A DNA stretch of 64,000 nt from Chryseobacterium flavum (GCF_003385595.1 NZ_QNUE01000005.1:124001-188000); one strand, 5' to 3'. Shown: positions 53,516 to 62,271, numbered from the stretch's first letter. Notes: a model not told the origin generated them from the sequence alone. Program-made: numbers and translations.

Positions 53516-54793
53516 TTATTCTTCCGCCAATTTTTCAGACTGTGATCCGATGAACGGAATTCTGGGAGCAAGAAAATATCCTGTAAGGCTGGCAAACAAT
53601 ATCGGAACAAAATAAGTAAATCCTGTTAATGTTCCCAGAATGATCGTAGTACTCATCGGCGTCCGTGTTACACATGCATTAATTGCCGCCATACAACTTA
53701 CAACAGCCAATGTAGTATCCACACCTGGAAATAAATTATGGATAATTAGTCCCAATGTAGTTCCCACAAAGAAAAGAGGAATAATAAAGCCGCCTCTCCA
53801 GCCGGAAGTAACCGTAATGGCAATCGATAAAATTTTAAATACAAGGACCAGTATCAGAAAATTCAGCCCGAAATCCCCTCCTATCAGCTGGTTAATCTCG
53901 TTGTGTCCAAAATATCGTGTAATAGGAAAATAATAGGCAATAATCCCTAAAAGAATTCCTCCGGTTAAAGTTTTGATGTAAATTGGAAATTTGCGGTATT
54001 CAAAAATCTTTTTAAAAAACTTTACCACAAAGATGAAAATCCAGCCAAATAAAGTTCCTACAATTCCAAAAGCAGTTGCATAGGCAAAATCATATACCCC
54101 AGCATAATGATATGCTTTCAGGTCCCATGTAGCACCTATTCCCAGATGAATAATCAGGGCGAACATCAGATAGCTGAAGCAACTTGCCACCAATGCCGGA
54201 ATAATCGCTTTGTAATATTCAACTGCATGCTTATGATGCAGGATTTCCAGTGAAAACAGACTTCCTCCGAGCGGAGCCCCGAATAAGGCAGTAAAACCGG
54301 AAGCCATTCCGGCAATACTTAGCGACCGTAATTCTTCACCTTTTAATCTGAAGATTTTGCCCAGCCAGGTTCCTGTGGATCCTGTTACCTGTACTAACGG
54401 AGCTTCAGGCCCTAAGCTTCCCCCGGATGCCACACAAAACAGAGAAGAAAGGATCATTGATGGGTTATTTTTGGGTTCCAGTTTTCCCTTATTGAACCTG
54501 ATGTTATTAACAATGAGATGAATTTCGCCGGGATCACCAATAAAATGAATCACCAGACCGGCCAGCAGGCCACAGACCGCCATTGTCGGTATAACCATCC
54601 ACCCCTGAAAATGAGCAAGAAATTCTGTAAAATGTTCTAATATGATCCAGTATCCCCCCGCAATAACTCCACCTATAAGTCCGGTAACAGCCCACATAAA
54701 AAAAGTCCGGCTGAATACAAATGGATTAAATCTTATAGGCTGATCCAGAAGATTAAAAGTTCTTATAATCCGTCTTCTCCTGTTAATTTTCAT
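53516..54793 (-). CDS. ClC-type chloride channel/transporter
   Basis: 425 aa with about ten to twelve membrane segments. The conserved ion-site motifs are GSLGPEAPLVQVTGS near residue 126 and SGWRGGFIIPLFFVG near 334. In classical ClC antiporters the first motif reads GREGP, with the gating Glu before Gly-Pro; here the Glu is displaced to after Pro (GPEAP), the arrangement also seen in the YfeO branch. It may therefore act as a channel-like member. It is last in a tight five-gene leftward cluster, two bases after DUF423. Confidence 0.85.
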   Translation of the reverse strand: MKINRRRRIIRTFNLLDQPIRFNPFVFSRTFFMWAVTGLIGGVIAGGYWIILEHFTEFLAHFQGWMVIPTMAVCGLLAGLVIHFIGDPGEIHLIVNNIRFNKGKLEPKNNPSMILSSLFCVASGGSLGPEAPLVQVTGSTGTWLGKIFRLKGEELRSLSIAGMASGFTALFGAPLGGSLFSLEILHHKHAVEYYKAIIPALVASCFSYLMFALIIHLGIGATWDLKAYHYAGVYDFAYATAFGIVGTLFGWIFIFVVKFFKKIFEYRKFPIYIKTLTGGILLGIIAYYFPITRYFGHNEINQLIGGDFGLNFLILVLVFKILSIAITVTSGWRGGFIIPLFFVGTTLGLIIHNLFPGVDTTLAVVSCMAAINACVTRTPMSTTIILGTLTGFTYFVPILFASLTGYFLAPRIPFIGSQSEKLAEE

Positions 54794-54795
54794 TC

Positions 54796-55182
54796 TTATA
54801 TTTTATTTTTGGCAAAATAAAGAATAAGCATTCCCCAGCTTAAAATCATCATAAGACCTCCCAGCGGTGTGATAGGTCCCAAAAATTTAAGGTTTACCCC
54901 TAAGTAATCCTGCATACTCAAAAAATAGATGCTTACTGAGAACAATAACGTTCCGGTAATCATTAAAATTGAAGTCCATTTTTCAGCGGAGGTTTCAAAT
55001 TTTAAAATATACCCGATGATCAGCAGAAAAAAAGCTGCATACATCTGATATCTCACACCTGTTTCAAAACTTTCCAGCCTTTCCACAGACAATATTTTCT
55101 TTAAAGCATGTGCTCCAAATGCCCCCAGGATCACTGATACCATCCCATAAACTGCACCAAAAATTAAAGTAATTGTTTTCAT
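54796..55182 (-). CDS. DUF423 (YgdD-type) membrane protein
   Basis: 128 aa with four transmembrane helices. FGAVYGMVSVILGAFGAHAL (residues 8-27) and the MYAAFFLLIIGYI, LFSVSIYFLSM and LGPITPLGGLMMILSW segments match the DUF423 signature. Function unknown in bacteria. It starts one base from the preceding gene's stop and ends two bases before the ClC gene, so translational coupling is likely. Confidence 0.85.
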   Translation of the reverse strand: MKTITLIFGAVYGMVSVILGAFGAHALKKILSVERLESFETGVRYQMYAAFFLLIIGYILKFETSAEKWTSILMITGTLLFSVSIYFLSMQDYLGVNLKFLGPITPLGGLMMILSWGMLILYFAKNKI

Positions 55183-55183
55183 T

Positions 55184-56272
55184 TTATAACTCTTCTAATT
55201 CTAAGGTTAAATATTTCTTTGTTTTATAATCCTGCCATGTTCCGGTAATTTTATTACCATTCACTTCAGCTTCAATAAAAGCTCTCGGAATCCATTGGTT
55301 TAGCTCATCATCATAACGGTCATTCTCTGTAATGGAAATATGATTTCCTTTCAATTGCCCGTCCCATTTGATCAGCTTTTTGTTTTTATCATACCAATAC
55401 ACCGCATTAAAGGCACTTATACCTGAAGGATTATCGGCAGAATAGAATCTGCTTACAAGTACGGTAACCGGATATTTTCCATCAATTTTTCCTTTATACA
55501 GTTTATTTCTGAAACTTGTTTTCTCTATTTTAGCTGAACCATTCAGTAAATTCGCTGCATAGGGACTCCAATACTTTTCCAGTTCTTTATAGGTCAGTTC
55601 AACTTCATGATTTCCAAGATCATCCAGGGCCCTCATAGCATGATTGGAACATCTACCGGCGACAAAAGTCAGTTTATCTTTTCCAAAAAAATACCTGATA
55701 TCATCTAAAGACTGCCCTGTAGAACAATCTTCGTACAATGCAATCTGATCTTCTGTTTCCGCTTGCGGATCTTTGGCGGATTTCAGCTCAGCCAAAAAAT
55801 CATGAACTCTTTTCTCCACTTTCTGCTCAATCAGGTGCTCAACTATTTTAACAGCATCAGCCTGAAACAGATCCTGAGCATTAATATAGTTTCCGGTTCT
55901 CAGGTCAAAACTTTTCCAGTCCGAAAAAGCTTCCGGATATGCCCCCGTTGCTTCGCCATCAATTCCAATGGTTAAAATACTTTCAGGAGTTTCCAGCTTT
56001 TCCCAGCCATAAAAATAGATATAGTTAAAATAAGAGGTTGTTCCCGTAGAGACCAGTTTAAAAGGGTTGGAGCCTGAATCCGGGACATATTCCAGTTCAT
56101 TAACCTGCAGGAATGTATTTATCTTATGCTCTACTACAGGGTTTTCAGTATACGAAATCACCGGAAAAGTAGAATCTTCAGTCTTTGGCTGTAGATCCGT
56201 TATTTTCAGGTTCTTCTGTTGAGAAAAACTTAACCCTGAAATAAATATGAAAAATAAGATATTCTTCTTCAC
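55184..56272 (-). CDS. Hypothetical exported protein, DUF3298/RsiV-like
   Basis: 362 aa. The start is GTG (56272) giving a signal peptide (MKKNILFFIFISGLSFSQ once initiated). The body resembles the DUF3298/RsiV-like fold: a section with FDLRTGNYINAQDLFQADAV near 122 and a following GEATGAYPEAF segment, which in related proteins binds a sugar or lysozyme-like ligand. NAVYWYDKNKKLIKWDGQLK near 300 and a C-terminal strand pair end it. Ligand unknown. The GTG overlaps by one base the TAG of the small gene before it. Confidence 0.75.
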   Translation of the reverse strand: MKKNILFFIFISGLSFSQQKNLKITDLQPKTEDSTFPVISYTENPVVEHKINTFLQVNELEYVPDSGSNPFKLVSTGTTSYFNYIYFYGWEKLETPESILTIGIDGEATGAYPEAFSDWKSFDLRTGNYINAQDLFQADAVKIVEHLIEQKVEKRVHDFLAELKSAKDPQAETEDQIALYEDCSTGQSLDDIRYFFGKDKLTFVAGRCSNHAMRALDDLGNHEVELTYKELEKYWSPYAANLLNGSAKIEKTSFRNKLYKGKIDGKYPVTVLVSRFYSADNPSGISAFNAVYWYDKNKKLIKWDGQLKGNHISITENDRYDDELNQWIPRAFIEAEVNGNKITGTWQDYKTKKYLTLELEEL

Positions 56273-56439
56273 TATTTTGTTTTTAGGTACATTAAAATAA
56301 ACCTGGCAACCAACGTGGAAATCCCAAGGATAATAAACATATTGGCAAATTTCTTGGAACTTCTGAACCCTTCATGGTTTGTTTTCTTTAAAAAAAATCC
56401 AAACAGGAGGAATACAACAGGCAAAATGATCTGTACCAT
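56272..56439 (-). CDS. Small membrane protein, 55 aa
   Basis: 55 aa, too short to be found by length alone. Two hydrophobic helices flank a polar loop: VQIILPVVFLLFGFFL, then KKTNHEGFRSSKKFANM, then FIILGISTLVARFILMYL. The ATG (56437-56439) overlaps the HMG-CoA reductase stop by one base (TAATG), and the stop TAG overlaps the GTG of the next gene by one base. Such overlaps on both sides are strong evidence of a translated gene. No family recognised. Confidence 0.72.
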   Translation of the reverse strand: MVQIILPVVFLLFGFFLKKTNHEGFRSSKKFANMFIILGISTLVARFILMYLKTK

Positions 56440-57767
56440 TAGTTTCCTCTCATTCTGTTAAACTCATTGATCACTTCATGATGGCTCACCGTCTTATCTT
56501 TAAAGTAAGTCACAAAATGTTGTTTTTCTTCTTCTGTAGCTCCCAACTGATTTAAAATATTCAATAAATGCATTTTCATATGCCCTTTCTGAATTCCTGT
56601 TGTCACCAGGGAGCGCAAGGCGCCAAAATTCTGAGCAAGACCTGAAACAGCAAGAATACTCATCAGTTCCTGTGCGGAAGGTTTTCCAAGAAGTGCCAAA
56701 GAGAATTTCACCAAAGGATGCAGGTTGGTAAGACCTCCTACCACTCCAACAGAAATCGGAAGATCAATCCAGAATCTGAAAATTCCGTTGTCTGTTGTGC
56801 AATGGGTCAGTGATCTGTATTGTCCATCCCTTGCTGCATAAGTATGGGCACAGGCTTCTGTTGCCCTGAAATCATTTCCGGTAGCAATCACTACTGCATC
56901 TACTCCATTCATTATTCCTTTATTATGCGTTGTTGCTCGGTAGGGTTCGATTTCAGCAATAGTAACAGCCTGTTTGAATTTAGCAGCAAACTCTTCCGGT
57001 GAAATTCCGCTGTCATCCTTTAGATCTTCTATTTTACAGGAAACCTCAGCTCTTACAATACAGTCAGGAGTAAAATTTGACAGGATATTCATTACAATCT
57101 GTAGTGAATTTTTTTCTTCCTGAGTAAAATCTTCACTGGTAGCCACTTCCTGTCTCATGGTCTTCCCAAACTGTTCAAGACATGAATTGATAAAATTAGC
57201 CCCCATAGAATCTACCGTATCAAAACTGGCCTTCAATTGATAATAATTAGGCATTTCTGCAGTTTTATCCACCAGGCTGATATTCAGTATACCGCCACCA
57301 CGTTTTCTCATATTAGCTGTAATATCTTCTGTAGATTCCAGTAATTTCTTCTTTAAACTGAAATTAAAGAAATGAAGCAGTTTATGAGGTTCAACATTGA
57401 AAATAAAATGGGTATGCCCCAGTTTTTCAGTGTTGATAATTGTTGTTTTAAATCCTCCTTTATCGATCCAGAATTTTGCTGCCTTGGAAGCTGCTGCCAC
57501 TACTGAGCTTTCTTCAACAGCCATTGGCAGTGCCAAAAGTTTTCCGTCAATCAAAAAGTTCGGAGCGATCCCGTAAGGCATATAAAAATTGGAAATCGTA
57601 TTTTCCGAAAATTCTTCATGAAGTTTCTGAAGGTCCGCATCATCATTCCAATACTGCTTTAATATATTCTGGTATTCCTGGTTTCCTTCAAGATATTCGT
57701 TTACGAGCCAGTCGATTTTCCCCTGCTTTGGAAGCTTGGAAAAACCTTCTATCGGTTTATGATTCAT
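56439..57767 (-). CDS. mvaA: Hydroxymethylglutaryl-CoA reductase, class II (degradative type)
   Basis: 442 aa. The N-terminal catalytic Glu segment is MAVEESSVVAAASKAAKFW near 80; THNKGIMNGVDAVVIATGND near 267 contains the catalytic Lys and Asp, and the C-terminal QKGHMKMHLLNI near 387 has the catalytic His. The order and motifs match class II enzymes. In Flavobacteriia the enzyme supports the mevalonate route to isoprenoids. It heads a leftward cluster whose other genes (small membrane protein, RsiV-like, DUF423, ClC) have no known metabolic link to it. Confidence 0.94.
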   Translation of the reverse strand: MNHKPIEGFSKLPKQGKIDWLVNEYLEGNQEYQNILKQYWNDDADLQKLHEEFSENTISNFYMPYGIAPNFLIDGKLLALPMAVEESSVVAAASKAAKFWIDKGGFKTTIINTEKLGHTHFIFNVEPHKLLHFFNFSLKKKLLESTEDITANMRKRGGGILNISLVDKTAEMPNYYQLKASFDTVDSMGANFINSCLEQFGKTMRQEVATSEDFTQEEKNSLQIVMNILSNFTPDCIVRAEVSCKIEDLKDDSGISPEEFAAKFKQAVTIAEIEPYRATTHNKGIMNGVDAVVIATGNDFRATEACAHTYAARDGQYRSLTHCTTDNGIFRFWIDLPISVGVVGGLTNLHPLVKFSLALLGKPSAQELMSILAVSGLAQNFGALRSLVTTGIQKGHMKMHLLNILNQLGATEEEKQHFVTYFKDKTVSHHEVINEFNRMRGN

Positions 57768-57922
57768 ACTATAACTTTAATGAGCCGTAAATATAATGAT
57801 TTTGAGACTCTTTTTTGTTGATAACTTCCATGAAAAAAGATTGACATTTATCAATTTTGGAACTAAATTTGAACAATTTTTAAAACAATCCAGATACAAA
57901 TTAGATCAAAATCTTTTCCAAT

Positions 57923-59182
57923 ATGAATTTTGACCGACTTAAGGAAAAGCTTGAAATCCTTGCTGATGCTGCCAAATATGATGTTTCCTGTTCTTCAAGC
58001 GGTGGGACGAGAAAAAATAAAAAAGGAGGCTTAGGAGATAGTTCCGTAAGTGGGATTTGCCATACCTATACGGAGGACGGAAGATGTGTATCCCTTCTTA
58101 AAATCTTACTTACCAATCATTGTATCTATGACTGTGCCTACTGTGTTTCAAGAAGCTCAAATGATATCAGGCGGGCAGCATTCACTGTGGAGGAAGCAGT
58201 GGATCTGACGATCAATTTTTACCGCAGAAATTATATCGAAGGATTATTTCTGAGCTCCGGAATTTTCAAAAATGCAGATACAACAATGGAGCGCCTGGTA
58301 AGGGTGGCTAAAAAGCTCCGGTTGGAAGAAAATTTCAACGGATATATTCATTTGAAATCTATTCCGGGAGCCAGCGATGAACTGATGCAGGAAGCAGCAT
58401 TGTATGCAGACCGGCTATCCGTTAATATTGAGATCCCTACCGAAAGCGGACTAAAGCTGCTGGCTCCAGAGAAAAACAGACAGGACATGATCAGCCCGAT
58501 GCGTTATATTCAGAAAGGAATCAGCCAATATGAAGATGAAAAAAAAATATTAAAGAGCGTTCCTAAATTTGCTCCGGCAGGCCAATCAACCCAGATGATT
58601 GTGGGAGCAACCAATGAAAATGATTTACAGATTATAAAGGTTGCCGATCATTTTTACCAAAAATTCAATCTGAAAAGGGTTTATTATTCCGGGTATGTTC
58701 CTGTTCTGGAAGATAAAAGATTGCCGTCTTTAACTACAGAAGTTCCAATGCTAAGGGAAAACAGGTTGTATCAATCTGATTGGCTGATGAGATTTTACGG
58801 TTTTAAAGCAGAGGAAATCCTCGATCCGAAAGTTCCTTTTCTCGATCTGGAAATAGATCCGAAACTGAGCTGGGCATTAAGACATCTGGACCAGTTTCCT
58901 GTCAATCTTCAGACTGCCGATTATCAGATGATCTTACGAATTCCGGGAATCGGTGTAAAATCTGCACAGAAAATTGTCAGTGCAAGACGTTTTCAGATGT
59001 TGACTATGGACCATTTAAAACAATTGGGAGTAGCAGTGAACAGAGCCAAATATTTTATTGACTTTACTGCAGGCAATACCTACCTGAAATATTTAACGGA
59101 TAAAAACTTCAGAAAATTACTGGTTGGGGGAAGCTCCTCTAAATTTCACCATCAGTTTTCACAGCAGCTGACCTTATTTTAA
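57923..59182 (+). CDS. Radical SAM protein, putative DNA modification/repair (TIGR03916-like)
   Basis: 419 aa. The radical SAM cluster motif is NHCIYDCAYCVSR (C-x3-C-x2-C) near residue 75, after a region with additional cysteines (VSCSSSGG, ICHTYTEDGRC). LHLKSIPGASDELMQEA-type downstream segment and VNIEIPTESGLKLLAPEKN near 170 match the family. The C-terminal part (LRIPGIGVKSAQKIVSARR near 335) is a helix-hairpin-helix DNA-binding motif. The family is annotated as a putative DNA modification/repair enzyme but has no established reaction. The next gene, 42 bp away, is its usual partner. Confidence 0.9.
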   Translation: MNFDRLKEKLEILADAAKYDVSCSSSGGTRKNKKGGLGDSSVSGICHTYTEDGRCVSLLKILLTNHCIYDCAYCVSRSSNDIRRAAFTVEEAVDLTINFYRRNYIEGLFLSSGIFKNADTTMERLVRVAKKLRLEENFNGYIHLKSIPGASDELMQEAALYADRLSVNIEIPTESGLKLLAPEKNRQDMISPMRYIQKGISQYEDEKKILKSVPKFAPAGQSTQMIVGATNENDLQIIKVADHFYQKFNLKRVYYSGYVPVLEDKRLPSLTTEVPMLRENRLYQSDWLMRFYGFKAEEILDPKVPFLDLEIDPKLSWALRHLDQFPVNLQTADYQMILRIPGIGVKSAQKIVSARRFQMLTMDHLKQLGVAVNRAKYFIDFTAGNTYLKYLTDKNFRKLLVGGSSSKFHHQFSQQLTLF

Positions 59183-59224
59183 TAACAACTTCATTAATTT
59201 AACTACTATATTTTCAAATCAAAT

Positions 59225-59983
59225 ATGATATCCCTACTCTATGACGGAAGTTTTGAAGGCCTTTTTACAGCAGTATTTGAAGTTTTCGAATACCGATATA
59301 AAGATGTGGAGATTGTAAACAGAGACACGTTTCACCAGGAGAATATTTTTGCAGAAACCCATGAAGTCATTACGCAGCCGGAGAAATCTGAAAGAGTTCT
59401 TAATAAACTGGAGAAATACATTGGAAAACCTGGAATTCATCAACTCTTAAAAGTCTTTTTATCCGAAAACCCGGAAATGGAAAATTTAATTTTATCTGCT
59501 GTAAAACAATCCATCAAACACCCTGGAGAAAATATTCTTGAAAACTTTGCAGATTCTGATATTTTAAAAATTTCAAAAATCTGCAAATCGGTAGATAGGG
59601 AAAGACATAGGATGACTGCTTTTGTCCGATTTGAAAAAATGCAGGATGGTATTTTTTTTGCCAGAATAGATCCTGACTTCAATGTTCTTCCTTTGATCAG
59701 AAAACATTTTAAAGACCGATATCAGGATCAGAAATGGATGATCTATGACCTGCGCAGAAACTATGGAATCTTTTATGATCTGAAACACTGTGATTTCTTT
59801 TATCCTGACGAGAAGCTGGATTTATATCAATACCAGCAAAAATTTCATGATGAAGAAAAGAATTACCAGATACTCTGGCAACGGTATTTCACAAAAACAA
59901 ATATTGCTGAACGAAAAAACATCAAACTTCACATTCAGCATGTTCCGAAAAGATACTGGAAATACCTGACGGAAAAGCGGTAA
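59225..59983 (+). CDS. DUF4130 putative DNA metabolism protein (TIGR03915-like)
   Basis: 252 aa. MISLLYDGSFEGLFTAVFEVF is the conserved start. EKYIGKPGIHQLLKVFLSE near 67 and KICKSVDRERHRMTAFVRFEK near 118 match the DUF4130 pattern, and YGIFYDLKHCDFFYPDEKL near 180 is another conserved block. In Proteobacteria this unit is often fused to a uracil-DNA-glycosylase-type domain; here it is alone. Co-transcribed with the radical SAM gene upstream (42 bp). Role unknown; DNA processing is inference from family and partner. Confidence 0.85.
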   Translation: MISLLYDGSFEGLFTAVFEVFEYRYKDVEIVNRDTFHQENIFAETHEVITQPEKSERVLNKLEKYIGKPGIHQLLKVFLSENPEMENLILSAVKQSIKHPGENILENFADSDILKISKICKSVDRERHRMTAFVRFEKMQDGIFFARIDPDFNVLPLIRKHFKDRYQDQKWMIYDLRRNYGIFYDLKHCDFFYPDEKLDLYQYQQKFHDEEKNYQILWQRYFTKTNIAERKNIKLHIQHVPKRYWKYLTEKR

Positions 59984-60361
59984 GTTTGATCTGAAATATA
60001 TTACCCTCCGGATTTATGGATAATAATTATCCACAAAAACCAGATCTCAAGATTGTGGATAACTTATAATCCACCTAAAAAAATATAGTTAAACACCTGA
60101 TAATAAACATAAAATAATCAAAATATTGTTTGTGGATAACTTTTATTTCTTTTATTAATTATCTACCATAAGTATAACAACAAAAAGTAAACAACTCTTA
60201 TTCAGCACATTAAACAAAAGCCGATCTTAATACATTTGTGGATAACTTTTTATTATGTTTTGTTTCACAGCTACTCTCTCTTATACCTATACAATATAAA
60301 TAAATAACAATCAACAACTTAAACACATGGATGAAATTAAACAAAGCCTTGTGGATAACTT
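59984..60361. other. oriC candidate: AT-rich gap with five perfect DnaA boxes
   Basis: Five copies of TTATCCACA occur: one forward at 60027-60035, four reverse (TGTGGATAA) at 60054-60062, 60131-60139, 60237-60245 and 60350-60358. The four reverse copies extend to TGTGGATAACTT, and two share 19 bases (60131 and 60350). Any given 9-mer is expected about once per 131 kb on two strands at equal base composition. Very A/T-rich stretches between boxes (for example 60068-60128) could serve as the unwinding element. The gap lies between converging genes. dnaA is not in the window. Confidence 0.7.
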
Positions 60362-61162
60362 TTATTTCCGGATTGTCCGCAAAGCTTTCTTAATAATATA
60401 CTGTGTCTCTTTCGTCCCGCTTTCTCTAAGCCATTCATCACAAATTTCAATTACAAATTCCGGTTGTGATTTACTGGCATCATTCAGCCAGTTTCCCACA
60501 CTATCCTGAACATATCTTGATTTATCTGATCGCAGAGGTTCTAAAATATTCAGTCCTAATCCCGGGTTTTGCTTTAATTCTGTAATATGTTCACACCAAA
60601 CACCCCGCGGCCTTGTGGACTCGCTGGCGAAACGCCGTATATACTGATTTTCATGAATTGCCCATTCTGATAAAACAGATATGCTTTCTGAAAGATTTTT
60701 TGCAATATCAGAACGCACTGCCATCCAGCAGATTTCTCTTACTCCAAAATGCTGATCGGATGCAAAGTGTTGTATTTTCTGAAATCTTTCTTTAAGACTA
60801 AGTGTATTATTTCTTCCAATAATATAGGACGCCCAGCAACGAACCAGGTCCGACTGATGAATAGAGAGTTTCTCTATGAATTCATGATCATTATTTTTAG
60901 TAAGCTGGTCCAGAAGTCCGGTTCCTATCGCTTCATTAACAGTATTGACGGTTTGTTTTTTCAGGTCATCAATTCTTTTTAAAAGTGGTTTCAGATATTC
61001 TATCCGATTACTCTGTTGTAATAAATTTTCCAGCAAAAGTTTCTGATCAACTGCCAGCCATTCTGTAAGATTGGCTGTTTCAATTTCACCCCGGTTAAGC
61101 TGTTCTAAAATATCCGGGGGAATGTCTTTTATAGAGCGGGCCCCTTTTCGTTTTTCTATCAT
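60362..61162 (-). CDS. DNA alkylation repair protein, AlkC/AlkD-like HEAT repeat
   Basis: 266 aa of helical repeats. The C-terminal signature is clear: RRFASESTRPRGVWCEHIT near residue 180, then LNILEPLRSDKSRYVQDSVG near 204 and WLNDASKSQPEFVIEICDEW near 225, typical of AlkC/AlkD DNA glycosylases that remove 3- or 7-alkylated purines without base flipping. Catalytic roles are by homology. The ATG overlaps the last four bases of the peroxiredoxin-like gene. Confidence 0.88.
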   Translation of the reverse strand: MIEKRKGARSIKDIPPDILEQLNRGEIETANLTEWLAVDQKLLLENLLQQSNRIEYLKPLLKRIDDLKKQTVNTVNEAIGTGLLDQLTKNNDHEFIEKLSIHQSDLVRCWASYIIGRNNTLSLKERFQKIQHFASDQHFGVREICWMAVRSDIAKNLSESISVLSEWAIHENQYIRRFASESTRPRGVWCEHITELKQNPGLGLNILEPLRSDKSRYVQDSVGNWLNDASKSQPEFVIEICDEWLRESGTKETQYIIKKALRTIRK

Positions 61163-61797
61163 AATGCCTGTATTAATTCTTCTACATTTATTCTGTTCAT
61201 GTAATTTACATCTAAAAATTTATATACTACTTTACCATTTTCATCCACTACAAAAACGGCAGGAACAGGTAAAGTATTTTCGTTGTTTTTGTTGAAAACC
61301 GAAAGATCAATACCCAAATTCTGGTAATAAGGTAATACAAAATCCTGCAACTGGAAGACAATACCCAGCTTCTTAGCAAAATCATTGTTATGATCAGTCA
61401 ACACCTCAAATTCAAGATTGTTTTTTTCCACCATTGTCAGAGAATAATCAGGGCTCTGGGGAGAAATGGCAACTAAAACAGATTTTTTTCCTTTTATTTT
61501 GGAAATATTATCCTGCAGAAACTTCAATTCCAGATTACAGTAGGGACACCAGCTTCCTCTATAAAAAGCCAGGATTATTTTTCCTTTTTTAAGAATGTCT
61601 GTAGAACTTATTTTTTTACCATAGGCATTAATCAGAGAGAATTCAGGCATCAGCTCACCAATCTTAATACTGTTTTCTTCAATGTTTTTTGTTTTTAATT
61701 CTTCAATCGACTGTCCGAAGACTTCAAAAACCTCCTGTGAAAGCTGAGAAAGAAGTTCTTTATTTAACTGATCGATTTGCCGGGCCAATGTATTCAT
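61159..61797 (-). CDS. Peroxiredoxin-like protein (AhpC/TSA family)
   Basis: 212 aa. A helical N-terminus of about 45 residues precedes the thioredoxin-fold domain starting at GELMPEFSLINAYGKKISST. The active site AFYRGSWCPYCNLELKF near 78 has two Cys (WCPYC). VPAVFVVDENGKVVYKF near 180 contains the cis-Pro. It reduces peroxides or acts as a thiol peroxidase. Co-transcribed with the alkylation repair gene and divergent from an HxlR regulator, which probably controls both. Confidence 0.88.
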   Translation of the reverse strand: MNTLARQIDQLNKELLSQLSQEVFEVFGQSIEELKTKNIEENSIKIGELMPEFSLINAYGKKISSTDILKKGKIILAFYRGSWCPYCNLELKFLQDNISKIKGKKSVLVAISPQSPDYSLTMVEKNNLEFEVLTDHNNDFAKKLGIVFQLQDFVLPYYQNLGIDLSVFNKNNENTLPVPAVFVVDENGKVVYKFLDVNYMNRINVEELIQAL

Positions 61798-61893
61798 TAC
61801 TTTTTAATTTATTATTTTTACAAAGGTCTAAAAGCCTTTAAGAATAGACAATACCGCATATTTTTCGCCCATAGGGATAAAAAAGTCAATTTT

Positions 61894-62235
61894 ATGGAAA
61901 TAAAAGGAAGAGCTGAAGAAAATAAAATCTGTCCGTTGGAAGTCGCTGTTAATACCATCAGTGGGAAATGGAAAATTCCTATCGTATGGCAGATTAATGA
62001 AGGAAAGAAACGCCCGAGTGAATTTTTACGCGGCATTGCTAAAGTAGACCGCAGAGTTCTCAATCAACAGCTGGCTGAAATGGTGGATGACGGTATCTTA
62101 ACAAGACAATCTTTCAATGAACTCCCTCCACGGGTAGAATATACACTGACAGGACTGGGCGAAAAACTGGTAGAAATTCTCTGGCAGCTGAACGACTGGG
62201 GAAAACTGTTAATTCCTGAAAAAGAAAAAATGTAA
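61894..62235 (+). CDS. HxlR family transcriptional regulator
   Basis: 113 aa from the ATG at 61894; an upstream extension overlaps the divergent gene and promoter and is not needed. CPLEVAVNTISGKWKIPIVW opens the domain, with C13 preceding the conserved GKW. The winged helix is KRPSEFLRGIAKVDRRVLNQ followed by GILTRQSFNELPPRVEYTL. The N-terminal Cys at this position is the redox or electrophile sensor in YodB/HypR/QorR-type members, so this protein may sense oxidants and control the divergent peroxiredoxin-AlkD pair. Confidence 0.9.
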   Translation: MEIKGRAEENKICPLEVAVNTISGKWKIPIVWQINEGKKRPSEFLRGIAKVDRRVLNQQLAEMVDDGILTRQSFNELPPRVEYTLTGLGEKLVEILWQLNDWGKLLIPEKEKM

Positions 62236-62271
62236 AACAGCTTTAAATCTTTCAGATCTTCAGAAAACTTA

